NCBI GenBank assembly: GCA_964517435.1
Contig: CAZFEC010000016.1
Coordinates: 1-55,424, forward strand
Length of the DNA stretch: 55,424 bases
Direction: 5' to 3'
From: BS150m-G50 sp964517435
Lineage (GTDB): Bacteria; CAIWAD01; BS150m-G50
Position 1 is the first letter of the stretch, and each line of letters begins with the position of its first letter. This document shows positions 43,053 to 51,656 of the stretch, piece after piece. A model generated the notes under the pieces. That model searched no databases. It saw nothing but the letters and a program-made list of their open reading frames with translations, and was not told where the DNA came from. Position numbers and translations under genes: made by a program.

Positions 43053-43465
43053 TATGGCTCCCAGCCGAACTTCTCCAGGAAGAAGGAGGGAATCGGCACC
43101 AGTTTGTGATCGGTCAGGGTCAGAAAGCAATGACGGGTGAAGCCGCGGTTGATCGCCGTGCCGTCGCGTAGAATTTCGTAGTCGAGCCGGATGCTGGCGC
43201 GGGAGGCGCGCCGAATGGTGGTGCGCACGATCAGTTCGTCATCGTAGAGCGCGCTCTGGATGTATTTCGAACCGGACTCCAGCAGCGGCAGGATAAAGCC
43301 GCGCTCCTCGATCTCCCGGTAGGGCAAGCCGTTGACGCGCATCAGTTCGTTGCGGCCCAGTTCGTACCAGATCAGGTAGTTGGCGTGGTAGGCGATCCGC
43401 ATGGCGTCGGTTTCGGCGTAGCGGACCTGCAGCGTCGTGTCGACGGTCAGCTTTACTCCGTCCAT
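43052..43465 (-). CDS. Acyl-CoA thioesterase, hotdog fold (YbgC/FadM-like)
   Basis: This 137-aa cytoplasmic protein has the hotdog thioesterase signature RYAETDAMRIAYHANYLIWYE, with the catalytic Asp in ETDAM and the following aromatic pattern. ISO: the central helix (YELGRNELMRVNGLPYREIE) and strand order are typical, and the length is standard. It presumably releases fatty acids or aromatic acids from coenzyme A. Its start lies inside accA (13-base overlap) and its stop overlaps the Trm112-like start, so all three are translationally coupled. A supporting role in fatty-acid turnover fits the accA neighbour. Substrate is unknown. Confidence 0.92.
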   Translation of the reverse strand: MDGVKLTVDTTLQVRYAETDAMRIAYHANYLIWYELGRNELMRVNGLPYREIEERGFILPLLESGSKYIQSALYDDELIVRTTIRRASRASIRLDYEILRDGTAINRGFTRHCFLTLTDHKLVPIPSFFLEKFGWEP

Positions 43466-44412
43466 CGGCCCATCCGCCGGTACCGTTCCAGCCGCTCCGC
43501 CACCAGCTGCTCGGCCGTTTTTGCCGTCAGCTCCGCCAGGTTGGCGGTGACCGCCCGCTCCACGTTGCGGATCGCGGTTTCCCAGTCGTTGTGGGCGCCG
43601 CCCTGCGGCTCCGGGATGATGTCGTCAACGATATCCAGCTTTTTCAGATCCGGTGCGGTCAGGTTGAGCGACTGCGCGAGGTCCGAGGCGTGGTTAGCGT
43701 CCTTGAACAGGATCGAGGAGCACCCCTCCGGTGAAATCACCGAATAGATGGAGTTTTCCAGGATCAACACCCGATCGGCGACTCCCAGCGCCAGCGCGCC
43801 GCCGGAACCGCCCTCGCCGATGACGACCGCCAGAATCGGGACGCGCAGGCCGGCCATCTCATAGAGGTTGCGCGCAATCGCCTCCGCCTGCCCCCGCTCC
43901 TCGGCGCCCAGACCGGGATAAGCGCCAGGCGTATCGATCAGCGTCACGACCGGCAGGCCGAATTTCTCCGCCAGCCGCATCAGGCGCAGCGCCTTGCGGT
44001 ACCCTTCCGGATTGGGCATGCCGAAGTTGTGATAGAGGTTCTGCTTGGTATCGCGGCCCTTCTGCTGGCCGATGATCAGGAGTCGCCGCCCCCCCAGGCT
44101 GCCCAGGCCGGCAACGATCGAGCGGTCGTCGGCGAAGAAGCGGTCGCCGTGCAGCTCCTTGAAATCGGTGACAATGCGTTCGATGTAATCCAGAGTGTAG
44201 GGCCGGCGGGGATGGCGGGAAATCTGCACCCGCTGCCAGGGAGTCAGCTTGGAGTAGATGCTCACTTTCAGCTTCTCCAGCTTGACTTCCAGCTGAGCGA
44301 TCTCGTCGCCCATATCCATCTGCGAATTCTGCGACAGAACCCGCATCTCGGCGATCTTGTTGCGCATCTCAAAGATGGGACGCTCGAAATCCAGCATGAA
44401 CTCGATGGCCAT
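43453..44412 (-). CDS. accA: Acetyl-CoA carboxylase carboxyltransferase subunit alpha
   Basis: This 319-aa protein is half of the carboxyltransferase that makes malonyl-CoA, the first step of fatty-acid synthesis. Family features are an N-terminal helical coiled region (EIAQLEVKLEKLK), WQRVQISRHPRRPYTLDYIE, GRDTKQNLYHNFGMPNPEGYRKALRLM-type core, GAYPGLGAEERGQ, GGSGGALALG and SVISPEGC. Length is standard. accD is not in the window. It is followed by an overlapping thioesterase. Identity is secure. Confidence 0.97.
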   Translation of the reverse strand: MAIEFMLDFERPIFEMRNKIAEMRVLSQNSQMDMGDEIAQLEVKLEKLKVSIYSKLTPWQRVQISRHPRRPYTLDYIERIVTDFKELHGDRFFADDRSIVAGLGSLGGRRLLIIGQQKGRDTKQNLYHNFGMPNPEGYRKALRLMRLAEKFGLPVVTLIDTPGAYPGLGAEERGQAEAIARNLYEMAGLRVPILAVVIGEGGSGGALALGVADRVLILENSIYSVISPEGCSSILFKDANHASDLAQSLNLTAPDLKKLDIVDDIIPEPQGGAHNDWETAIRNVERAVTANLAELTAKTAEQLVAERLERYRRMGRWTE

Positions 44413-44444
44413 AGGCGGAAAGTGCTTTCTCGTTTAAGAAAAAC

Positions 44445-45164
44445 TTACAGACGACCGAGCAGACTACGCAATTTCAATTTCCAGACCATCAACACCGCCT
44501 CCCGCACGATCTGGCGCGACATCTTGGAGGAACCTTCGGCACGGTCGGTGAAGATGATCGGGATCTCACGGATGCGAAAACCCTTCTTCCAGACCTTGAA
44601 ATTCACCTCGATCTGGAAGGAATAGCCGCCCGATTTGATGCGGTCGAGATCGAGCGATTCGAGCACATGGCGCCGGAAGCATTTGAACCCGCCGGTCGGA
44701 TCCTGGACCGGGATGCCGGTGATGATGCGGGTGTAGAGCGAGGCTCCCCGGCTCAGCAACAGACGGGAGAGGGGCCAGTTGATGACATTCACTCCCTGGA
44801 TGTAACGGGAGCCGATGACCAGGTCGTACTCGCGGATCGCTTCCAGGAAGTTGGGGATCTCTTCCGGATCGTGCGAGAGGTCGGCATCCATCTCGAAGAC
44901 GTAGCTGTACCCCCGCTCAATGGCGTACTTGAAACCGGCGACGTAGGCGGTGCCCAGGCCCAGTTTGCCGGAGCGATGAATCACCTTGAGCCGGCCGTTG
45001 CCCTGCACCAGGCGGTCGACCAGCTCGCCGGTGCCGTCCGGGGAATTGTCGTCGACGATCAGGATGTCGAGCGTAGGGCTCTGGACCAGCACCTGGTCGA
45101 CGATCTGTTCGACATTCTCCCGTTCGTTGTAGGTTGGGATGATTACCAGGGACCGTTCTTCCAT
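44445..45164 (-). CDS. Polyprenol-phosphate mannosyl/glucosyltransferase-like GT2 (Dpm1 family)
   Basis: This 239-aa glycosyltransferase transfers a sugar from a nucleotide donor to polyprenyl phosphate at the inner face of the membrane. The GT-A signature includes VIIPTYNERENVEQ, ILIVDDNSPDGT, the acidic motif FEMDADLSHDP and VIGSRYIQG. The length and absence of C-terminal membrane spans match the soluble Dpm1 type. The lipid-linked sugar could feed the GT39 and DUF2723 transferases downstream. Its ATG overlaps the rfbD stop by one base (TGATG). Donor sugar is not determinable. Confidence 0.93.
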   Translation of the reverse strand: MEERSLVIIPTYNERENVEQIVDQVLVQSPTLDILIVDDNSPDGTGELVDRLVQGNGRLKVIHRSGKLGLGTAYVAGFKYAIERGYSYVFEMDADLSHDPEEIPNFLEAIREYDLVIGSRYIQGVNVINWPLSRLLLSRGASLYTRIITGIPVQDPTGGFKCFRRHVLESLDLDRIKSGGYSFQIEVNFKVWKKGFRIREIPIIFTDRAEGSSKMSRQIVREAVLMVWKLKLRSLLGRL

Positions 45165-46069
45165 CAGTTCAACCTGTGCGTATGTGGATTTTCCCGTTTA
45201 TAGACGGCCAGAGATGCGACCGCGGTGTTGAATTTCATCTGTAGACGCTGCTGGCTCTCCGCCACCGCCAGCCCTCCCTGCAGCGGCCGGGGCGCCGGTT
45301 GCCGCAGCTCCGCCGTGGCTATCGGCCGGATCAATTCCTGATCGAGATCGAACTGACTCGCCACCAGCCTGGCGAATTCCAGCCGGCTCATCATGTCGCT
45401 CGAACCGACATGCAGGATGCCGTCCAGCCGCAGCTGCAACGCCTGCAGAATCGCCGCCGCCAGTTCCGGCGCGTAGGTGACGTTGCCGATCTGATCCGCG
45501 ACGATCCGCACCGGGCGGTTTTCACGCAACTCCTCCAGCAACCAGGTGACGAAGTCTTTCTGCAGGTCCACACCCTTGCCGTAGAGGACGATGGTGCGCA
45601 CGATCGTAAAGGCGATGCCGCTGCCGCGCACCAGGTTCTCCGCGGCCAGCTTGGAACGGGCGTAAACCGACTGCGGATTCGGTTCGGCATCCTCGGTGTA
45701 GGGACCCGCCGTTCCGTCAAAAATGTAGTCGGTCGAGAGCTGCACCAGCCGGGCGCGGGTCAGCTGTGCCGCCCGGATCAGGTTGCGCACTCCCTCGCAG
45801 TTCACGCGCCAGCAGGCCTCCTTCTCGGTCTCGGCCCGGTCGACGGCGGTCCAGGCCGCGCAGTTGACGATCGCGTCCGGCGCCAGCACCCGGATACGCT
45901 CGACCAGCCCCCGGTCGGTAATATCGCCGGCGAAGTAATCGAAATTGTCGTAATCGAGAAACGTCCGCGGCTGCAGATCGATACCGGTAACCTGGTAGGC
46001 GGCTACGGCGCGGTTGGCCAGGTTCTGCCCCAGCAGACCGTGGCACCCGATCAGCAACAGCTTTTCCAT
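45164..46069 (-). CDS. rfbD: dTDP-4-dehydrorhamnose reductase
   Basis: This 301-aa cytoplasmic short-chain dehydrogenase makes dTDP-L-rhamnose in the last step of its pathway. The nucleotide-binding motif IGCHGLLGQ lies at residues 7-15, STDYIFDGT at 112-120 and the catalytic pair Y136xxxK140 in YARSK. Length is standard. Its partner rfbB is about 38 kb away in this window, so the pathway genes are dispersed. It is coupled to the Dpm1-like gene by a one-base overlap and starts 2 bases after the purE stop. Annotation is confident; related sugar reductases cannot be fully excluded. Confidence 0.92.
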   Translation of the reverse strand: MEKLLLIGCHGLLGQNLANRAVAAYQVTGIDLQPRTFLDYDNFDYFAGDITDRGLVERIRVLAPDAIVNCAAWTAVDRAETEKEACWRVNCEGVRNLIRAAQLTRARLVQLSTDYIFDGTAGPYTEDAEPNPQSVYARSKLAAENLVRGSGIAFTIVRTIVLYGKGVDLQKDFVTWLLEELRENRPVRIVADQIGNVTYAPELAAAILQALQLRLDGILHVGSSDMMSRLEFARLVASQFDLDQELIRPIATAELRQPAPRPLQGGLAVAESQQRLQMKFNTAVASLAVYKRENPHTHRLN

Positions 46070-46071
46070 TT

Positions 46072-46542
46072 TCAGATGCGGGCTCCCTGTTGGCGGAACT
46101 GATCCAACCGTTCGCGCATCGCGGTATCCTCCACGGCTATCAGCTCGGCGATGAAGACGGCGGCGTTGCGGGCGCCGGCCGCGCCCACCGCGAAGGTGGC
46201 GACCGGTATCCCGGCCGGCATCTGCACCGTCGAGAGGAGCGCGTCCAACCCGTTGAAAGCGGAACCGCCCAGCGGCACCCCCAGCACCGGCAGGGTCGTA
46301 TGCGCCGCGACGACGCCGGCCAGGTGGGCCGCCATACCGGCGGCGGCGACAATCGCGACGTAACCTTCGTCGCGGGCCGCGGCGGCGAATTCAGCCACCT
46401 CCTGTGGGTTGCGGTGTGCCGACAGTATCCGCACATCCACCTGGAGGTCGAAATACTCAAAGTAGGGCAAGGCTTTGTCCAGCTCTGCCCGGTCGGAAGC
46501 GCTGCCCATCAGGAGCGCGCATTTAGCGTGTTTGCCGTTCAT
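46072..46542 (-). CDS. purE: N5-carboxyaminoimidazole ribonucleotide mutase
   Basis: This 156-aa cytoplasmic enzyme shifts the carboxyl group in purine biosynthesis, converting N5-CAIR to CAIR. Signature segments are LMGSASDRAELDKAL, the active-site SAHRNP with its His, and GVPLGGSAFNGLDALLS with VATFAVG. Length is typical. The ATG at 46542 overlaps the stop of the upstream lipoprotein gene (ATGA). purK is not in the window. The location between a lipoprotein and dTDP-rhamnose genes is unusual for a purine gene but says nothing about its activity. Confidence 0.95.
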   Translation of the reverse strand: MNGKHAKCALLMGSASDRAELDKALPYFEYFDLQVDVRILSAHRNPQEVAEFAAAARDEGYVAIVAAAGMAAHLAGVVAAHTTLPVLGVPLGGSAFNGLDALLSTVQMPAGIPVATFAVGAAGARNAAVFIAELIAVEDTAMRERLDQFRQQGARI

Positions 46543-47555
46543 TTGCGTTCCCCGAAGCTTTCCAGTACGCTCCACAACTGGAGCATAAATGGATTCTTAT
46601 CCTTCCCCGGCGCGAACACGGCGCCGTCAATCAGCACCGTGCGATTCCGTTCCGGTTCCGGGAACAGGTATGTAATGTAGGGGCCGCCGCCGATTATTTC
46701 AAATGTCCCCCAGAGCCCCTCCAGGCAGACACCCGCGTGCTCCCCCACCGTCACCGGCGAAATCCGGACAAAATCGGGATCCCGCTCGACGTAGACCGGG
46801 TCGTGGAAATGCACTCCGAGCGAATCGCGCAGGTTCAGCAGGTAATCGTGGTCGCAGGGATCCGGCGCCACTCCCGGCACCACCTGCACGGCGATCCAGC
46901 GGTCGGGGTAGTAGCGGCGAAAGCGCAACATTCCCTCCTCCGGCAGCGCGTTCACCACCTGGTAGTCGTGCGGAATGCGCAGATCGACGGCGAGCATCCG
47001 CCACAGGCTGTCGCTCAGTTCGATCTGTTCGTAGCGTGAAAAGATCCGCTCCTTCTCCTGCCGGAGTGCGAAGTGCAGGAAGAGGGAGACCAGGCTGCTG
47101 TCGCGCTCGGTCAGCAGGGCCCGCAAACCGGCGGGATCGACCGCGGGCAATACCACGGTCTGCTGGGGGCGCGCCAGCGCGTTCCGGCGCGCGAAGAGGA
47201 GGGGTTCTCCCTCCCGGACGCGGGCGAGGACGTCCGTCTCAAACAGCGAACGGACGAAGCTGTTGACCGGCGTCTCGGCGTCGATCCGGCTGCCGGCGAA
47301 CAGCAACAACCGCCGGTTGGCCAGATCGTTCAGTTCGGCGCCGTCGGCGAAGCGCAGCTTGAACCAGGGTTCCAGCTGCGGCGTGATGCTGTGGGCGGTG
47401 AAGACCTCGCGCAGCAGCGGTTCCACCAGCGGCTGGTCGAGCGAGTCGACGAAGATGGTGATCTCGTCCCAGTCACCCCAGGAGCGGGGCTGGCTGCAAC
47501 CCTGCCAGAGCAGGGCCGTCAACAGCAGGGTCCACAGAGCGGCTTTTTGTATCAC
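46539..47555 (-). CDS. DUF4837-like lipoprotein
   Basis: This 338-aa protein has a lipoprotein signal with the lipobox Q-G-C at C20 (LLWQGCSQ). The mature part opens with ITIFVDSLDQPLVEPLLREVF, which resembles the DUF4837 family of FCB bacteria (a nucleotide-like query strand followed by a helix and QPEP-like loop). The region RRYYPDRWIAVQVVPG and the end ITYLFPEPERNRTVLIDGAV also follow that pattern, as I recall it. The family has no known function and is usually surface-anchored. It is coupled to purE by a 4-base overlap. A profile search would settle the family. Confidence 0.75.
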   Translation of the reverse strand: MIQKAALWTLLLTALLWQGCSQPRSWGDWDEITIFVDSLDQPLVEPLLREVFTAHSITPQLEPWFKLRFADGAELNDLANRRLLLFAGSRIDAETPVNSFVRSLFETDVLARVREGEPLLFARRNALARPQQTVVLPAVDPAGLRALLTERDSSLVSLFLHFALRQEKERIFSRYEQIELSDSLWRMLAVDLRIPHDYQVVNALPEEGMLRFRRYYPDRWIAVQVVPGVAPDPCDHDYLLNLRDSLGVHFHDPVYVERDPDFVRISPVTVGEHAGVCLEGLWGTFEIIGGGPYITYLFPEPERNRTVLIDGAVFAPGKDKNPFMLQLWSVLESFGERK

Positions 47556-47604
47556 ATCGGCTCCTTTCGCTCCTCGCAGCGGCGTGCGGGATTCACAGCG
47601 GCGG

Positions 47605-49788
47605 TCATTCGCCGGCGGCGGTTTCCGCCCAGCAACGTTCCAGTCCCTTCAGTTCCGCCCGCCTGCCAGCCAGCTGCTCCCGCAGCGACGCGTAGGTCCG
47701 TTCCGCCTCCTGGCGGTCGCCGCTCTCCAGCAGAAAACGCAGGTAGTCCCGGTAGGTCGCCAGCGGCATGATGCGGTCGTATTGCAGCAGGCTGCTGTAG
47801 GCCTGCCGGGCGAGAGCGTTGTCGCCCAGCGCCTGGTAGCAGCGTGCTATCAGTCGCAGCTTGGCCAGTATCCCCTGCTGAACGTTGAGGCCCGGTCCCA
47901 GCAGGTTGAGGGCGCCGGACCAGTCCTCCGCTTCAGCCAGGCGCCGCGCCCGCCGGATCAGGTCATCCTGGGTGCCGGCGGCGGACTGGTATGTATCACG
48001 CCAGCGGTCGAACAGCGCCCGGTCGAAGGCGGCGGTCTTGCGCAGGATGAAAACACGGGAATGGTCGTAGTAGCGCAGGGAGAATTCCGCCGGGGTGTCG
48101 TCGATCTCCCAGCCCAGCACCTGCGGATATTCCACCCGGTCGAAAACCAGCTCGAAACCAAGCCGGCCCTGCAGCAGCAGGGTGTAAAAATCGGCCTCGA
48201 TCGGGAAGTGACGGCTGACCTGGCGGTAGCCCGCCATGCGGTTGGTCTCCACGAACACGTAGTAGTCCGCCAGCTCCAGTTTGTGATACAGGTAATCGAT
48301 CCGTTCCTGGAAGGTCAACAGCGGTCCGCTGTGATACAAAACCTGAATGCTGAGCGGCAGGAGATCGTAATACTCCTTGTCGAGGTAGAACTTCATACTG
48401 TTGGCGCTCTGCTCGTGCAGCACCGTCGTACCGGCCGGCAACCGTTCGCCCAGCCAGCGGGCCGCCGCCAGCCGCGAGTCCTCGCGGGCGTAGACGGAGT
48501 TGAAGGCGGCGGACCAGGCCAGCCCGAAACCGAACAGCAGGATCAGCAGTGTAACCATTACCGGGCGCCAGCGTCGGAACGGCCGCCATTCCAGCAGCAG
48601 CGCTCCGCCGCGGACGGTGCTCACCGCCAGCAGCGGCAGCAGCGGCAGTGCGTAGCGCATGTAGAGCACTTTGGCGTTGTGGGTCAGTAGCAGTGAGATC
48701 AGCAGCCAGGTGAGCAGAACCCAGTCGGCTCCCTTCCCCCGGATGATTTGTATCACCAACCCGGCGCAACCGGCAACGGCCAGCGGCCAGCCCATGCCCC
48801 AGGGCAGCAGGTTGGTCAACAGCGGCAGCAGCGGGAAGTTGTTGTCCATGAACTGGATCTGGAACGGGTAGAGGTTTTCGCCGCGGATGTTGCGCAGGAT
48901 GTGGAAGAAGCCGAAGGCATGATCCGCGAAGAGATATTCCCGGAAATCGAGGATGGCGTAGGGATTGAGCAGGAAGAACAGCAGCAGCGTCATCCCGCCG
49001 GCGGCCAGCAGCCGGGGCCGCAGCAACACCTTGACGAAGTGCAGCCAGCCATCGGCGCGGAGCCAGCTCCAGCTCTCCTCCCGGTAGTGCCGGAGCGTGT
49101 GGGCGGTCACGAACGGCACTACCAGCAGCGCCGCGTTCACCTTGGTGGAGATGGCGATACCGAACAGTATGCCGCCCCACAGGTAGTCGCTCCAGCGCGT
49201 TTCGTGATACAGACGCGCGATGAAGCAGAAGGTCGCCAGCGAGAAGAACACCATCGGCACATCGACGACGCCGTAGTGCGACATCTGAATGTGAAACATG
49301 GTGACCGCCAGCAGGGCGGCCGCACCCAGTCCGGTCCAGGCGCCGTAGAGACGCCGGACCGCCAGGAAAAGCAGGAGCGGCGACAGCGCCCCCATCAGCG
49401 CGTTGAGGAACCTGATCGCCAGAAAGGTCAACCGTTCGTCGGTCGAGTTGTCGTAGACATACGGCTCGAAATCATGGAACCAGCCCGCAACCCGCACCGC
49501 CAGTGCGTTCAGATAGACGGTGGAGGCGCCGTACAGCGAATAAGCGACGTTCTCACCGTAGAAGTTGATGTTGGGCCGCCAGGAGTCCTTCAGGTTGCCG
49601 GCGACCTTCACATTACTGGTCTCGTCCGGATGGAAATGGTAGAAGTGGATCCGGCTGCTGTCGGCCGGATTATGCAGGTCGTAGCGCGAGGTGCCCCAAT
49701 CGAGCCCCTGCCAGCGCAGAAGCGCACCGATAATCAGCACGCCGGCCAGCAGCAGCCAGGGCAGTCGATCAGCGCGTAAAGCTTGCAT
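47605..49788 (-). CDS. Glycosyltransferase family 39-like membrane protein (PMT-type)
   Basis: This 727-aa integral membrane protein has a short N-terminal span, then a large first loop with the acidic motif HFHPDETSNVKVAG, typical of the catalytic Asp-Glu of GT39/PMT enzymes. Many spans follow (roughly ten between residues 130 and 430). A soluble C-terminal domain (about 440-727) has tetratricopeptide-like helices near its end (AYSSLLQYDRIMPLATYRDY). It presumably transfers a sugar from a polyprenyl-phosphate donor to a protein or glycan on the outside of the membrane, and the Dpm1-like protein could make that donor. It is part of a four-gene glycosyltransferase run. Substrate unknown. Confidence 0.9.
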   Translation of the reverse strand: MQALRADRLPWLLLAGVLIIGALLRWQGLDWGTSRYDLHNPADSSRIHFYHFHPDETSNVKVAGNLKDSWRPNINFYGENVAYSLYGASTVYLNALAVRVAGWFHDFEPYVYDNSTDERLTFLAIRFLNALMGALSPLLLFLAVRRLYGAWTGLGAAALLAVTMFHIQMSHYGVVDVPMVFFSLATFCFIARLYHETRWSDYLWGGILFGIAISTKVNAALLVVPFVTAHTLRHYREESWSWLRADGWLHFVKVLLRPRLLAAGGMTLLLFFLLNPYAILDFREYLFADHAFGFFHILRNIRGENLYPFQIQFMDNNFPLLPLLTNLLPWGMGWPLAVAGCAGLVIQIIRGKGADWVLLTWLLISLLLTHNAKVLYMRYALPLLPLLAVSTVRGGALLLEWRPFRRWRPVMVTLLILLFGFGLAWSAAFNSVYAREDSRLAAARWLGERLPAGTTVLHEQSANSMKFYLDKEYYDLLPLSIQVLYHSGPLLTFQERIDYLYHKLELADYYVFVETNRMAGYRQVSRHFPIEADFYTLLLQGRLGFELVFDRVEYPQVLGWEIDDTPAEFSLRYYDHSRVFILRKTAAFDRALFDRWRDTYQSAAGTQDDLIRRARRLAEAEDWSGALNLLGPGLNVQQGILAKLRLIARCYQALGDNALARQAYSSLLQYDRIMPLATYRDYLRFLLESGDRQEAERTYASLREQLAGRRAELKGLERCWAETAAGE

Positions 49789-49805
49789 AATGTCTCCGGT
49801 CGAAA

Positions 49806-50555
49806 TCAGAAATGCAGTTGCTCCGGCGGTAACGGACGGTGGTAGAGGCCGCGCCGGCTGTTGCGACGGATGCGCAGTAAACCGCGGAACGAGTCGAGTG
49901 TATCACGCAGCAGGTTGACCCGGGTATCCTCGGAGTTGATCCAGGTGACCGGGACCTCGGTGATGTTGTAACCCAGTTGCGAAGCGATGTGCAGGATCTC
50001 GCTGTCGAAACTCCAGTCGTGGATCCGCTGGCGGCTGAAGATGGCCCGGGCCGCCTCCCGCGCGAACAGCTTGAAACCGCAGGTGAAATCGCTCACCTCG
50101 ACCTTGATCAGCTGCCGCGAAAGAAAGGTGAAACCTTTACCCATCGTCTCCCGCAGCCAGGGCTGATGCTTCTCGATGCGGGCCCCATCGCTCTTGCGGG
50201 TGCCGATGATCACCGGCAGGCCCTGTTCCAGCGCCGGGATGAACTTGTCCATCTCGGTGAAGGGGGTCGATTGATCCGCGTCGCAGAAGAGGAGATAATC
50301 GCCTTCCGCCGCCAGCATGCCGTGCTGCAGCGCGCCGCCCTTGCCGAGATTACGGCTGTTGGCCAGCAGGCGCAACGACGGCATTTCCGTCTGCAGCTGC
50401 CGGACCAGCGGCCCGGTATTATCGCGGCTGCCGTCATCGACGACCAGGAACTCGTGTTCGGGAAAGGTGCGGCTGAAATAAGCGTACCCCGCCTGCAGCG
50501 TCGGCACGATACGCCTGGCTTCGTTGTAAGCGGGTATCACGATGGAGAGGCGCAT
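49806..50555 (-). CDS. Glycosyltransferase family 2, dolichyl-phosphate glucosyltransferase (Alg5)-like
   Basis: This 249-aa GT-A enzyme has an N-terminal SIVIPAYNEARRIVPTL, the acidic pair FLVVDDGSRDNT, the catalytic FCDADQSTP, and GTRKSDGARI. It most resembles Alg5/polyprenyl-phosphate glucosyltransferases, though it has no N-terminal membrane anchor. It is 17 bases downstream of the GT39-like start and 4 bases after the next GT2 gene's end, so it is in the same operon. It probably supplies a lipid-linked hexose to the membrane transferases nearby. Donor sugar unknown. Confidence 0.9.
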   Translation of the reverse strand: MRLSIVIPAYNEARRIVPTLQAGYAYFSRTFPEHEFLVVDDGSRDNTGPLVRQLQTEMPSLRLLANSRNLGKGGALQHGMLAAEGDYLLFCDADQSTPFTEMDKFIPALEQGLPVIIGTRKSDGARIEKHQPWLRETMGKGFTFLSRQLIKVEVSDFTCGFKLFAREAARAIFSRQRIHDWSFDSEILHIASQLGYNITEVPVTWINSEDTRVNLLRDTLDSFRGLLRIRRNSRRGLYHRPLPPEQLHF

Positions 50556-50559
50556 AGGT

Positions 50560-51654
50560 TCAGCTTCCAGTCTTACCGGTCGATGCGGCCGTTCCGGGCC
50601 GCGCTGGTGGCGGTGCTATATCCCAACCCAATTCGCTGAAGCGGCGCACACCGCGCAGGAAATAGGCGTCCACGATACTGCCGGGATAAAGCACCCGCTC
50701 GATGGCGCTATCCGGCAGGCGGCGCTGCTGCTGTACTTCGCGCCGCATGCGGGCGATCAGCCGCGGATGCGACAGCAGCCAGAGATAGGCCAGCTTGATG
50801 CCCCAGAAGCGGGCGAATTCCCCTTTCACAATCGCCTGCAGCATGGCGACCCAGTCCTGCAACAGGCGCAACGGCAGCCGGCGCCACAGCCTGGCGGCGC
50901 CGTAGTTCTTGCACAGCATGAGGACACTGTTGCGGAAGTTGAGATAAACCTTCAGTCGCTGAGTCGGCGGCAGCGAGTAGCCGGAATGGTGAAAGACCGC
51001 TACCTGCGGTACCACCCAGACCTGCCAGCCGTGGAGATGAAGCCGCCAGGCCAGGTCTATCTCTTCCATATGCATGAAGAACCGCTCGTCCAGCAGGCCG
51101 GTCTCCGCCAGCGCGGCGGCACGCAGCAGCACGGCGGTGCCGGAGGCCCAGAACACCAGCCGCGGATGCCGGTACTGACCCGCGTCCGGCTCCAGGCTGT
51201 CGAACAGGCGGCCGACGGCGAAGGGAAAACCGTAGCGATCCAGCATGCCGCCGGCGGCGCCGGCATAGTCGAGATAGCCGGGATTGGGCAGCGAACAGAG
51301 ACGCGGTTGTACCGCCGCCGCCTGCCGGTTCCGCTCCAGCAGCTCCACCAGCGGTTCGATGAAACCGGGTTCCACCTCGGTATCGTTGTTCAGCAGCAGC
51401 AGGTACGGCGCCGTCGACGCCCGGATCCCGGCGTTACAGCCCCCGGCAAAGCCGCGGTTCTCGCTCAAGGCCAGGATATTGACGGCGGGGAACTCGGCGC
51501 GCAACATCGCCACCGACTCGTCGCTGGAGGCGTTATCGACCACCGTGATACGCAATTGGAGCCAGGTGGCCCGAGACAGGCTGTGCAGGCACTGCCGCAG
51601 GATTTCCACGCCGTTGGCGTGGGGAATGATCACTTCCACCGCCGGCGCTGTCAT
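50560..51654 (-). CDS. Glycosyltransferase family 2 (rhamnosyltransferase/WbbL-like)
   Basis: This 364-aa GT-A enzyme has VEVIIPHANGVEILRQCLHS, ITVVDNASSDES, the glycine-rich FAGGCNAGIRAS, the metal site LLLNNDTEV and the acceptor-side motif DERFFMHMEEIDLAWRL. The pattern matches O-antigen rhamnosyltransferases (WbbL-like). rfbB and rfbD in this window make a rhamnose donor compatible with this role. The last ~70 residues may associate with the membrane surface. It lies 2 bases downstream of the DUF2723 gene. Rhamnose specificity is inferred, not shown. Confidence 0.9.
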   Translation of the reverse strand: MTAPAVEVIIPHANGVEILRQCLHSLSRATWLQLRITVVDNASSDESVAMLRAEFPAVNILALSENRGFAGGCNAGIRASTAPYLLLLNNDTEVEPGFIEPLVELLERNRQAAAVQPRLCSLPNPGYLDYAGAAGGMLDRYGFPFAVGRLFDSLEPDAGQYRHPRLVFWASGTAVLLRAAALAETGLLDERFFMHMEEIDLAWRLHLHGWQVWVVPQVAVFHHSGYSLPPTQRLKVYLNFRNSVLMLCKNYGAARLWRRLPLRLLQDWVAMLQAIVKGEFARFWGIKLAYLWLLSHPRLIARMRREVQQQRRLPDSAIERVLYPGSIVDAYFLRGVRRFSELGWDIAPPPARPGTAASTGKTGS

Positions 51655-51656
51655 GG